A stretch of DNA of 64,000 nucleotides, from positions 4,278,001 through 4,342,000 of the forward strand of contig CP075497.1 in NCBI GenBank assembly GCA_021613535.1, in the 5' to 3' direction. The translations under genes were made by a program, and so were the position numbers. The DNA is from Adineta vaga (Eukaryota > Rotifera). Shown in pieces: positions 1-11,698 of the stretch; within the stretch, counting starts at the first letter, position 1, and every line of letters begins with the position of its first letter. The notes beneath the pieces were generated by a model, which was not told where the DNA came from, did not search any database, and saw only the letters and a program-made list of their open reading frames with translations.

Positions 1-531
1 CCAAAATTCGTCGGTCGTTCTGTTGAGTGTCCACATAAGCGAGGTGCCCACATAGAGAAGTTTCACTGTATAAATACGACGAATTGATCGACGGCGAATT
101 GATCTAGTGCCATCAGTAGTATCTGGTGCTTAGAAACAGTTAGAGGAACAATACATCGAACATGAAAGTAATATATCTGTAAGCAATTAAAGATTAAAGC
201 TCATCATTTCAGACACAGTTTTAAAAAAGATTAATTAACGATCGCAGTCATGTTAATCAGCACGTATTCACATGCACACGATAATTGTTGATAAATGATT
301 ATCGTTTATTTTAGTAATCTTACATTGGTAGCATGAGTTTCCAATTCAACGAATATCGGACAAACAGATCAAACTGTTTCTAATAAACTATGTATATTCA
401 GATGAACTGTCTCATTAGTATTATTGAATATTTCTACGAATAGCACTCAAGTAGAAATCGATAAGTGATCAATTGATATTAAGTGCACTTAAAGTTCAGA
501 TCGATGGATTGTCACTTCTTTTCGTTTTTAC
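1..531. other. Non-coding left edge, no gene seen
   Basis: I see no coding exon on either strand. The stretch should hold the last exon of the neighbouring mitochondrial carrier gene but nothing resembling a carrier C-terminus can be read here. A short imperfect direct repeat (GAATTGATC at 81-89 and 96-104) is the only structure noticed. Confidence 0.5.
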
Positions 532-1553
532 TTAAATTAACGTACCGTCCAAAGGTGTTGCTAGGAAAGCACTGATGGCACCAGCACCAATTCCCGATGC
601 AAATGAATGGTAAAATGGTACATAATTGCTTCCAGGTGTTTTACCCTGAAAAATAAAATTTTTTAAGAAAACAAAGTTGTTCTTTTCACTTACCTTGTCA
701 TTGAAATAAGCAAATAATGGAAAGTACATCATTGAAAAAACCACATCACGTGTAAACGTTGCTCCAATACCTTTATATAAACCAGAAATACCCTTTTCGC
801 GATATAATTGCATAGCTAACTGTCGAGAATTGAGTGATTTAGTTGAGCCTAGAATTGAAAGAAATAAAAAGTCAATTTCGATGTATATCTTTCGTTTACC
901 TTGAGATTTTGCCATTTGTCGTTGAATCTTAAGTAATTCCATGGGTGTTGTAACGACAATTTGACATGTTCCAGCGCCTGCACCAGCAAGAATTTGTCGA
1001 TGCATTGGAAGTGAACCATCTCTGAATGATGAAGTAATGATTAATGAAATGAGTATCATCTAATTTACTTCGTTTTCAAAGCATGACGAAAAGCATCATT
1101 CGCAACGAGTTTTATCGCTTTTTCGGGAGTAATTAATAAAATATTTACTGCAGAACCTACAAGAAAATAAAAGTCATCTTCTATTTTTTATTTAACAAAC
1201 TAAAACAATCACTAACCACTATACATTCCACGTAAACCTTCACCACGGAAGGTTTTCATTGCACAATCCAAACTAAATAAACGAACATCATTCAAATCTA
1301 TCTTCTATATTCTATTCTATTCTATTTTATTTACATATTTTTATAAAGTGGTGGTTGACCAACTGCTTTTGATTGATTTTGCATTCGAGTTTTTACTAGA
1401 TCGATTGGAAATACACATATTACACCAACAATACCAGCAATACCACCATTTATAATACGTGGTAACAATCTAATGATATATTCAAAAGAATTCTGATTGA
1501 AATTCTCAATAAATAAAAACTTACCCGAAATCTTGATTAGCTCCTGGTGCCAT
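532..1553 (-). CDS. Mitochondrial glutamate carrier-like protein (SLC25A22/A18 type), 3' end missing
   Basis: Mitochondrial carrier family protein of the inner membrane. The best family fit is the glutamate/H+ symporter group, which exchanges glutamate between cytosol and matrix. The start is MAPGANQDF at 1551-1553. Seven small exons follow. The first carrier repeat carries [13 protein letters not shown], the second [12 protein letters not shown], and both match the P-x-[DE]-x-x-[KR] signature; PMELLKIQ is typical of glutamate carriers. The third repeat begins ([12 protein letters not shown]) but the reading frame stops right after it at 532-534, where GTACGT could be a donor. About 250 residues are visible where the family has 300 or more, so the last helix and signature end are absent. 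Either the last exon lies beyond the window across a long intron, or the gene is truncated. Family call is strong; substrate is inferred from motifs. Confidence 0.82.
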
Positions 1554-1944
1554 TTTGAGACTAGTAGTCTCCTATTTGTTATTGATTTTATTTAAAAACA
1601 AAAGTTCATTTATCAAAAGAAAAATGATCTACAAATAAGAAAGAAAGAAAGATTCTGTTTTTAGATATCTCTGATTTATATACATGAGTATGTTTCTAAA
1701 TCAATGTAAAATGAGCAAATGCACAAGATGCTTAAAATTATACACAAAACAAATAAGTATCACACACACACATGGAAAAAAATAATCAATTGCGCAGTGG
1801 AATGTAAATTTTGAATTTTGTTTGATAAATAGATTCTAGCAAATGAATAGAAATAAAAGAAAGTTCTTTTTTTATGGATTCTTTCTCATGGAATGTTTGT
1901 CAAATGAAAGACAATCAAAATGACAAGAAAGAAAATAGTTATGC
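1554..1944. other. Intergenic gap between two minus-strand genes
   Basis: This stretch of about 390 bases holds no reading frame that looks coding. It contains the 3' flank of the RhoGAP gene and the upstream region of the carrier gene, with AT-rich and AAAGA-rich simple sequence around 1640-1660. Confidence 0.5.
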
Positions 1945-4900
1945 TTATTTAAGAAATAGTTCTGTGTATTTTGCAATCAGTATTTCGGTAAATGTATTAA
2001 TAAGTGAATAATTTGCTAATGTATTCATTAGATCACCTTCACACCATGCAAGATTAGGTCCGAAGACGATCGATAGATTGGATGTTGTCATTAAATTCGT
2101 ATCTGAATAGTTAGCGACCTAAACAAAAGAGAAAGAAATTGAAGGAAATAATCATTTGCCGAAAGAAACATTTCCGGAAAAATTTAAGTTACTAAAAGGT
2201 ATTCATTTTTCTTTCTTATTCAATTATAATCAATGAGAATACAAAACGTTTAGACCAATCTTACCAGATTGAGAAATTCGATTAAATATTTTAGGACATT
2301 GTAATTCTCTGTTGGTAATTTTTCAATAAGAAGATCACGAATAACATCAACTTGATCAGGTCGTTTCAATGCTAAACAATAAAACAAAAGAAGTTTTCAT
2401 TAGACAACAAACATTCATCGATCAACAAAACAACAATACGAAGATACGTTAATCTTCTTATTGTTTTTGTTGTCTTTCCCGGAATAATAAATTCAAGCTA
2501 AATAAAAGAAGAGTGCAAAACATATTCAATAAGATAAGGTGTACCATATTAAAGTAAAAGAAGACTTGTTCAACTAATAGTTTTGTGCATAATAACGATG
2601 AGAGAGACACACACGACAAGAAAACTAGTACATACTCACTACCTGAGAGACCGAGAAGTTCAGGATATAAACGATAAGTCATTAAAGGTTCTGATAAATC
2701 TCGTAAAAACGTTTTTAAAACACAAGCAGCCAAATGAACATCTCCATACTGTTCAAATACAACCGGTTGACCTAAAAGTTCATCATTGAATAGATATCGA
2801 GAAAAACTAAGAGTTAGTTTTCTTTCAAACCTTCATTATATTTCTGTTGTACTTGTTTAATCAATTGAACAAGTGCAGCTCGTCGAAATATACCTGGCTC
2901 ATTCAGTCCTGTGTAAACATAGATAAGATATCATCATCATTCAAATAACTTCTTTTTATCTACCACTGTTTTTAATATATTCAATTGTTTGTCGAACAAC
3001 CAGTGGAATAGTTTCACCTGGTTCATTATTTAAGATACTAAACAAATTTTTTTGATAGAAATATCAACATTTTCAATGGTATCAATTTACTATTGAAGTG
3101 AAACATGAAATTTAGTTGTTGGTCGAATTTCATTTCGTGATATTTCTGCTGGAATTGCAGGATCAAAACTAAATATTTCGTTAAAATACTTTTATAGTAT
3201 TACAAAATATTTTTCTCGTTTTACTTTTTCACTTCGACAGGTATTCGAATGTTATCTAAATGTACATATTCTTCAAGTTGACTAAGACGATTAATATAAG
3301 TAACTTTTCGTGAAAATTTTGCACTTAAAAAAAACGAGATTTACAAGAGGTTACAAGAAAAAGATCATTTCCAACCTGATTATAGAACGAAGAAATGGCC
3401 AAAGAAATTTAATCCATTTCGTTGGATGTACAATATAAAATGCTTTTAAATTCTTTTTATATCTTATTTTAAAAACAAAAATGCAATTCGAAATTAGTTT
3501 TCAATAGATAATAATTGAAAGGTCTTACTTTCGATCGATTTTAACATAAGCTTTCATCAACCATCCATACGATGGTCGATTATACGAACGTAAACCATGA
3601 TGAAAATAAATAATAACATAATCCATATCCACATATTGATCAAATGTTCTCAAAACATATCTATCATTGAAGAAGAATTTAACTTTTCTTGTAAGTGAAT
3701 TTTCGAAATTACTTTAATAAACAATCATAAAACTTTTGAATTGTTTGAAATTTACTGTTTTTAATCACATCTTCATGCGGTAAACGACATGCAGAACAAA
3801 CAATTGTTTTACGACCAAATTTATCGTCACCACAACATTCTACTATTCCATATTCAGCTATTTTAGCCATTAATTGATAATCCTCATCTTCTGTATCTTG
3901 TAAATCCTTGACAAAACACACCAAACAATACATTCACATGCAATAAAAACTTCTTTAAACTTACTGTTGGTTCATGTCCACCTAATTCAGATTCAAAATC
4001 ATCATCAATAATTCCATCAGATGTTATATTGCCTTTGATTGCACCTCGATTTATCTTTGAATTCGATGCAATTTCGTTTTCGTATGCATCTAAATTCAAA
4101 AAAGAGTTAATTATATATGCACAGACACATACAAAGATTAGTAAAGCAATGAAAAACGAAAGCATTATTTACCACCGCTATTATCCTCATCGCCACTAAA
4201 ACCCAAATCATGTTGATGATCATCATAACCAAGATGTTGCCGTAAATCGGCAGCGTCTAGGAGAAGAATCGTGCAAAAAATATTAGAAGCATTAAAAAAA
4301 AAAATATTAAAACATTTGTTAATGATTATTAATATGATAACCCATAAAGAAAAAAAGCATTAGATATTAGTGAATCTAATTTGAAAGATATGATGATAGA
4401 TTCTTACCATATTCTAATTCATAATCATCAACTTCTGGAGGAAAAAATTCAGGATTTTGTCATGAAAAATTTATTTATTTACCTCGATCAGCAATTAAAT
4501 CAATATGATGTTCATCATATTCAAGTTGTGGAGGATCTTCTATATTTGTTCGTCCTGAAGGGACATTATTCCAATATGGATGTTTGTCTAAATTAAAAAA
4601 AACATAAATTATTATACCGAAATTCTCGTTCCTCTCTCTCTTTCTCATAAAAAAGCCTTGCAGCAATCACAATTGTTACGTTATTTCTTTGAAAATTAAT
4701 TCAATCGATCTAATGTCATATGAAATTTTCTTAATGAGATTTCCAACTGACAATAAAACAAAATAAAGCAGCACTTAAAATGAATCAATCGATGTCCACT
4801 GCATGCATGCATGATTACTCAAGTTGATACAATCATCCAATGAACATAGAATGTTTCTCTTCTCTTCTAGTAAATAAAACGGAAGTCTTAATAATCTATC

Positions 4901-5283
4901 TCAATGTTGTGTTGTTCTAAATGATGTTGATTAGTCGAAGAGAAAGAAATTTCATTCAGGAAAAGATTATTTTCTTACAAGCTTCAATGCCTTAAGGACA
5001 GAAAAATGCATTAGTAAATTATGTTTCAAAGAAAACCAATGTCAAGCAAAATGATGAATACCTTTTTTAATAAAACTTTTCTAAAATCTCAAAAAGTTTT
5101 AAATAAATATAAAAAAATCTTCCTTCTTTCTCTCTTTCTCGTTCTCTTCTAATTACCAGCAGGTAATAAATTCATTGGAATTTCTTGGCATGAATCAAGA
5201 TCAGCAGCTTTATTTGATAAACTGTTCATATTCGGAGCTAAATCATTACTTCTTAAATCATCCGTTTGATCAGCTGATGCCAT
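1945..5283 (-). CDS. ARHGAP1-like Rho GTPase-activating protein (BCH/Sec14 plus RhoGAP)
   Basis: GTPase-activating protein for Rho/Cdc42-type GTPases. The N-terminus from MASADQTDD is acidic and disordered. A BCH/CRAL-TRIO-like domain follows, shown by VECCGDDKFGRKTIVCSACR, VIIYFHHGLRSYNRPSYGW, KAFYIVHPTKWIKFLWPF and VTYINRLSQLEEYV, in the same order as human ARHGAP1. The C-terminal RhoGAP domain has the arginine-finger motif EPGIFRRAA (about 2890-2915), LAACVLKTFLRDLSEPL and NLSIVFGPNLAW. It ends in ELFLK at 1948-1960, so it is complete. The start at 5281-5283 lies 18 bases after a TTTTAG acceptor-like site, which may be a trans-splice or 5' UTR acceptor. The gene begins only about 205 bases below the stop of the minus-strand zinc-finger gene. 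Human ARHGAP1 is about 440 residues; this one is longer at the N-terminus. Orthology to ARHGAP1 rather than ARHGAP8 is inferred. Confidence 0.88.
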
Positions 5284-5301
5284 AATTTCTTTAGCTAATC
5301 T
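5284..5301 (-). promoter_or_regulatory. Candidate splice-leader acceptor upstream of the RhoGAP start
   Basis: On the minus strand the bases before the start codon read ACTTTTAG followed by an 18-base leader and ATG. This is a good 3' splice site with no coding exon visible upstream, so it could accept a spliced leader or join a 5' UTR exon. Confidence 0.4.
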
Positions 5302-5487
5302 AAAAGTATTCTATGAAGAAATCATTTTATCATAAATACTTTATATAGAAATATATATTTCACCCAAATAAAAAGAAAAACAACAATAACAAGAAGAAAA
5401 GATAAGGATATAGATTAAAAAAAATCACAAAACTGAATTAACCAAAGAAAGTTTTTTCTTCTTTATACAAAACATGCGTTATCATAA

Positions 5488-7177
5488 TTAATTTGTTAAT
5501 GTATCTAAAATTAGAAAAATAAAAAGTTTTGATTTTTTGTTTTTAAAAAAGAATCTTACGTCTTTTTAAGGGACTTGGTCCTTCACACATTTCACATACA
5601 TATTTTCGTGTTTTAATATACGGTTCATTAATATATGTACAAACTTCACATGACCATGGAGAATAGATTCGATCTGTTTCTTCTACAAAGAGCAAAGAGT
5701 GAATTAATTATAAAAGCAAATCATCATTTCTTACCTTGTAATCGTTTTAATTCCTTTTTTAGTTGAGAATTTAGTTCCATTTCATCTCGATATCGAAGAT
5801 TGAAATCAATTTCATCCTGTATTTATAAATAGAATTACACAAAACTTTCTCTTTTATTGTTTATCTTACATTTTCATTTTGTGGTAAATCTTGTTGATAA
5901 TCACGACGATCATTATTCAATGCAATTTCATACACTGTTATTCTTTCTAAATCACGTTTTTGTTCAATAACTAAGAGAAAGAGAATGATCATTTATCAGT
6001 CAGAAAAGAATTTTATTCTACCATAATCAATATCGTTCAATATTGTTCGATCCATATGTGTATGTTGTGGATCATTATTCGAAGAATTTGTTGATGTTGA
6101 AGAATTTGTTGCTGATGCTTGAGTATCTTGAACATTGGTTTCGTCACAGGTTGGTGCAGCACATTCAACACCAGCTCGTGTAGCTTGAACATCTGAATCA
6201 CTATTTGAATCTAAATTATGATTAAATATCTTTATAGAGTTACGTCATTCAGCTCGGAATTTTCTCTTTTAATGAGTACGAAACGGAAAATCTCTGTTTT
6301 CTCTTCCTATAAGAATCTGCTTACGATGCATAATTGGTAATATAGATGAAGAATTTAAGGTTGGTTGTTGTGGTGGTAGTAGACTAGGTGTAGCCGGAGT
6401 TGTTGATAATAAATGAATTTGATTTACATCTAGAGTATCTTCTTCGACATATTCATGTGCACATGGTTCAGCATGACGTGTATGTTGTTGATCATTATTA
6501 TCACCTGGTATTAAGACAAGATCTGAATCCAGTTGATCAATTAATAGAAAACCTCGATTTTTGTCCGCATTATGTCCATCTTTTTTTGTAACTTCATTTC
6601 TGTATGGTGCAAGACAGTGTTTTATATTGGAAATAATTCGACTTCTATTAGGAATTGGTGGAGAAGTGTTAAATGAATTCTGTAACAAAAACAATGAACG
6701 AAAATTAGTTTTTCAATTTCATTTTAATTCACTCACTTACCTGGTCCTCTCTTTCAGTGATTGTATCATCAGATGTAGTTATATCAGATTGATTATTAGC
6801 ACTAATATTATCACCATTTGGACATTGCATAAATTCAAGCATTTCATTTTCATTTGGTGCTTGACTAGAGTAAATGAAAGATAGTATATTAATTTTATTG
6901 AAAGAAAATTCTTTGAAGTAAAACAAACACACTAGCGAGCAATGAGCACCTACCAAATTTCAAAATCTGCCTTATTTAGAATTGCTGAAAGTTGTTTTTT
7001 TGTCGATCGATAATTTTTAAATAAATTCGGCATCGATTTACGATGATGGGAAGTAGTCGAATGATTATTTAATTCAACCCCAATTCTATATAGGCATTAG
7101 TTAATTAGTTTTTTGTATGATTTCTCATAGAGATCAACATACCTTGTATTCGATTGATTTACTAATGATCTCGACAT
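5488..7177 (-). CDS. Uncharacterised protein with coiled coil and C-terminal RanBP2/NZF-like zinc finger
   Basis: I do not recognise an orthologue. The start is MSRSLVNQSNTR at 7175-7177. About 400 residues in roughly eight exons follow. The middle (about 6150-6950) is disordered, rich in Asp, Asn, Ser and Thr. Near the end comes a charged helical stretch (DEIDFNLRYRDEMELNSQLK) likely to form a coiled coil. It leads directly into a zinc finger, SPWSCEVCTYINEP...YVCEMC, with the W-x-C-x2-C-T-x2-N...C-x2-C pattern of RanBP2/NZF fingers. NZF fingers of this kind often bind ubiquitin. A coiled coil followed by a terminal finger recalls TAB2/TAB3, but no N-terminal CUE domain is seen. The tail is either LKRHTLTN after a 55-base intron (stop at 5488) or a few other residues if that intron is retained (stop at 5543). 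Confidence 0.65.
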
Positions 7178-8163
7178 TGTAATAATCGTCGAAAAACAAA
7201 TAATACGTCAAGTTTACAAAGATGTCTTCTTCTCCACCTTTCAAGTAGGTTAATCATACAACAAAATAAAAAATATTTCTAAAAAACAAAACAAAATAAA
7301 TATATCATGCACATTTTGATTCGTATAGAATAAAAGAATACGCTTTTAACGCTACTATCGCTAGATGTATGAATAACAGAGTGTAGCACCTAGGTAAGCA
7401 AGGTAGATGTCGTAGATGCTCAATCATAATATATTATCTTATGATAAATTATTCCTTGAAAACAATCAATATATTGAATATCAATGCAATGAGATCGAAA
7501 GAAGTACGACGTCCGTCTGTGAACATCAATGAATGAAGATAGAAATTTTGAATATAATTTTCGAAGATAAAAACCAATAGAAGCATATGTTTATTCATAT
7601 TCTCAGTTGTTTTCACATCTTAAGGTTATATTACATTCATCGTTCCTTTGACCCTTAGTTCGAAAAATTGATAATAACATTTACTTTTCTTTTCTAAAAT
7701 CCTTTTTAACGGATCTTTTCGTTTGTCGTATATTTCATATACAGATCAAATAAAAAAAACCATCCTAAGTATACAAAGACAGAAAAAGAACAAATCTGTA
7801 CATGTGACAAATGAGCGCGATTATACATACTAATGCAAGGAAAACCGGAGAAGAAACATGACAGAAAAAAAAAGAAATAAGTCAAATCAATCATAGTGAA
7901 ACTAACAAATATCGAGAATATTTCTAATTTGGCAAAAAAAAACAATAGTAGTAAAATATTTCTCGTATTTGTTTTCTTTCTATTTAAAAAATAACGGTTA
8001 TGTTTTCAAAAAAAAAGCAAATGAATAAAATAAAAATAGAATTTTAGACGTTGATGTGTCTTCTTTCTTAAGCATATTTGACTGTGGTAAATCTTGGTTT
8101 CCAACGAAATCAGTATAGCTTTTCTTCTTTCGTTCTAAAATAGTTTAAAAAAATAGAAATTTC
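7178..8163. other. Intergenic, no gene seen
   Basis: This region lies between the upstream side of the zinc-finger gene and the 3' end of the PPP1R3-like gene, both on the minus strand. It must contain the zinc-finger gene's promoter and the PPP1R3-like 3' UTR. The small open frame on the minus strand near 7706-7945 is Phe-rich low-complexity translation and not a credible gene. Confidence 0.5.
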
Positions 8164-9441
8164 CTAACCACTATAATCAGGTATGGTCCTTGAAATACAA
8201 TCAAATCGATAGTTTTGTTGATAATTATTATCCCAATATTCAGGACCAACAAACGATTCATAACCAATACAAAATTGTATGTTATTTCCAAGACATATTC
8301 GATTTCGATCGATATCTAATGTAAATGTGAATCGATCAAATGTACCATCAAATGAATCGAGAATATATATCGCATCATAATCATGATAAGAGATCCAATT
8401 GTCCATTGTTAAACGAATTTTAACACGTTTACTCATACCAAATGAAACGATTTTTACTGTTCCATATATTCTATTGTCTATCGCATCTAAATATATGATA
8501 GGATGAATATACATTCATATGAATTCGAAAATACTTACTTGCTTGTTCTAATACCACTTTATGACGTGAAACACGATCATCGAAACCATGAGAATGAATT
8601 GGATTTTCAAATTGTTGTTCTAAGTAAGTGATTGTTTTCATACGTTCTTGAAACATATTCGTTGAACTGTTATCATTACTAATATGTAAATCTTTGAAAG
8701 CAGCACTAGGTACGCGAGGTAATTCATCGGATTTAATGACTTTAATTTGACTTAAATCAAGACCGAAATCATCAGCAAAACGAACATTCTTCTTTGGATA
8801 TGCATCAATTGGATCTATACTTGTTAATTTAACTGATTGAGATTTTTTTCTTTGATAACCTGAATAAATTATTGGTAGAGATGGTCTTGATTGAGCAAGG
8901 GATTGTAATTCATGAGCTTTCTTTTGCGATAGATAAGCTTTACGTTCAACATCGATATCTTCATTCGAACAGGAGAATTTGATTTCTTCGGAACTTCCAC
9001 TTGTATCCTGTTCAGATGTATCATCATCATCATCACATGGAGGATCTGGTGGAGGTGATAATGAACGTCTTTTCGTCGTTGTAACTATTGGACTATCGGT
9101 TTCTGTTATTGAAGTTTCATCAGGAGTTTGTTCTAAAAAACGTTTGGTCAAAACGAAATTTTTATCCCTTTGAAATATTTATTATTCTTACGTGAATTTT
9201 CAGGAGAGTTAGTTGGTTCATGGGATGATACATCGTTGTTATCATCATTATCATCGTCACAATGAGACTGTTCTTCATTTAAACGTTGTTTTCGTTTCGA
9301 ACGAAAAAATCTTGATCGTCTTACACGTGGTGCAGAAGATGTATCAGATGTGGTTGTTTCATCATGTTGATGTGTATCATCATCTACAGTATCATTTATT
9401 TTCGGAATATCCGAAGTTTGGAAGTTTTCTTCAGTCGTCAT
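8164..9441 (-). CDS. Protein phosphatase 1 regulatory subunit 3-like, glycogen-targeting (CBM21)
   Basis: Scaffold that brings protein phosphatase 1 to glycogen, promoting glycogen synthesis. Three exons encode about 390 residues. The chosen start is MTTEENFQT at 9439-9441; the frame continues upstream without another ATG. The N-terminal 150 or so residues are acidic and disordered. The PP1-docking RVxF motif is clear in PKKNVRFADDFGLDL (about 8755-8800). The CBM21 carbohydrate-binding domain runs to the C-terminus: GTVKIVSFGMSKRVKIRLTM, WISYHDYDAIYILDSFDGTF and GPEYWDNNYQQNYR are hallmark segments. The protein stops directly after DYSG at 8164-8166. GTTAGG at this point could instead start a tiny 34-base intron leading to a short extra tail. 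The paralogue (PPP1R3B, C or D) cannot be decided. Confidence 0.9.
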
Positions 9442-11066
9442 CTCGAAATTTATATGTGAACATGATACCAATCTAAAACTAAAAACAAATATATCAATGC
9501 AAACATATTTTGATTGTTACGTTTCTTTATGACGAAATAAAAGGAAAATAATAACAGGCATATAAATACTAGAACTATCGTACCAGATGATAGGGATACT
9601 TTTTTCTCCTTCGCCTTCTATGTAAAGTCGAGTATCTTAGCCTTTCTTTTCTTTCTGTTCTGTTTTCTGATGCCGTCATCATCAATTTATAGAAAACCTT
9701 CTGCTTAATGATCCATCTTCTTTCTTTATCTCTGAAGAACTCAGAAGAGAAATACTCAAGCATCTTATTCTTTCTGTATTACTCGCTTGCTCGTTTCCTC
9801 ATGTCACTATGCACAACTAATTTGTTTAGTTCATTAATATACAAGGATAGGAAAGAACTAGAAACGAAACGAAACGAAACAAAACAAGGATACGTTCTTA
9901 TCTGTTTGACATAAGCAGAGAACAAAAACAGAAATACATTTTAACACAATCATCAATTTCACAATGAATTCTTGTTTGTTCGTATTGACGAAGAAAAATT
10001 TAAATAATAAACAATGATGTCAGAAGTACCGCTTATTGAAATGTCATTTCTTCATTTAATGTGAATAGAAGCGTAAATCCTTGGTATTTATATATTGTAT
10101 TAAATATTAAAGATATTCAAGCGTAATCATTCTAATGCAAATCAATTAGAAATACGGTTTGATTATTATAAAAACAACGTTTCTTCTTATCTGCAGATAT
10201 ATTTTTTCAAATAAAGTTTTAAATTAATCAGTGCCATACTAATACACACACGAATATAATCTTCGTTAATTAACTATTCATTATGATCCGTCACCATGTA
10301 ATAAAACTTTACTGACATTTCTTTGTACATTCAATATCGCATATTTGTATCATCCGATTTATTATGATAATTGATTTTCATAAACTGTAATAATTTATCA
10401 ACACGGTCAATTAAATAACATCAAAGATTCACTATGAAATGATGAATACATTTATTATCGTGATAAACAATTCAATTCAATAAGTTAAAATTCTTTGATA
10501 GGATCTAATGCAAATTTTATAATTCATTTGTAAGATAAAGCTTTCTATCATTTCATTACTAATCACTATTAATTCAAATAAATATAGTTTCTTTCTACCA
10601 ATTAACAGACAATTGATTAAGCAAGATATTGATCATAAAAACCATCATTCGACAATTTATCTGAAACTAAAATAAAATGATTTATATTGGAATGGAATCA
10701 TTGAGAGCATTCAATTGATACTATATCTAACGAAAAACAAATCTTTTTAGATATTCGTAGAACAAAACAAACATCTAGTGCTAGGTTCATGGATAGAATG
10801 TACCCAATACACAATGAAAGAGAAATGATATGAATCATCATTAGAATCCTTATTCGTTCATAACTATCCAATCAAAATATTGAATACTTATACAAAATAA
10901 CAGTTTTCAAAATTGACCATGTAAAAAATTTTCAAAGCATTCTTCTTCAATGAAAAATTTTGAAATCAAATCAAATTACTCGATTATTTTTCTTGAGTTT
11001 TGAATCGAGTTCCTACGACATTGTGAATGGCAACACACAATAACCTTTTTCTTCATATCGTTTGTA

Positions 11067-11092
11067 CATTCATTCATTCATTCATTCATTCC
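11067..11092 (+). repeat. (ATTC)n microsatellite
   Basis: About six perfect tandem copies of ATTC are seen directly, upstream of the GTF3C2-like gene. Confidence 0.9.
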
Positions 11093-11457
11093 TCTTTTCC
11101 TCTTTCTTTCTCGTCTCATATTTTGATTTTTCTCCTTTCTTTATCCGTCCGTTTCTTCTTCCAACATCGCGACGTTTTTTTTTCTTCTTCTTCTTTTTGT
11201 TTCGCTATCGTGTTATTTCTCCTTCTTCATCTCATTTTTGCTCTCTCTCCCGGCATCCTCCGCGAAGAAGAGCAAAGAACTGACGAACGGAGAAGCACGT
11301 ACTACGAGTAATGATGACAATCTGAAGCAAGGCAGAAAAAGGATATTTAACATCTGTGCGTATGAGTGAAAAAAAAAGGGATAGACAAGAAAAGCGACGA
11401 GGAAAAAAAATAGGGGCGAAAATGCGGGCCTTTTTCTTCTTCTTCTTCACACACACC

Positions 11458-11477
11458 CTCTCTCTCTCTCTCTCTCT
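11458..11477 (+). repeat. (TC)n microsatellite
   Basis: A perfect TC dinucleotide tract of about 20 bases lies within a longer pyrimidine-rich segment. Confidence 0.9.
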
Positions 11478-11698
11478 GTGTCTCTTTCTACCTCTCTTTT
11501 TCTTGTGTTCTGGATTTTCGGAAAAGTCGTGAAAGGAAAAAAAGAGAAAAAAAAGAAAAAACATGACTGTATACGATTCCCAAATCTTGAGTATTACTAT
11601 TTATATCATCTTTGACTGGTTACATCTGTCATTATGCGATCATTTAATAGGAATTTAACAAGATACGAATGTTGTAAAACCGACGAAAACAATAATCC

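Larger units (their letters stand above)
9442..11698. promoter_or_regulatory. Divergent intergenic region between PPP1R3-like (-) and GTF3C2-like (+) genes
   Basis: These 2.25 kb separate two head-to-head genes, so both promoters should lie here. I see no convincing exon. The right third (11060-11570) is very rich in pyrimidine and purine simple sequence, and the short frames there are translations of those repeats. Confidence 0.45.

Noticed and set aside
11027-11564. Several open frames upstream of the GTF3C2-like gene
   Set aside because: All three cover ATTC, TC and TTC repeats and have repeat-driven composition.
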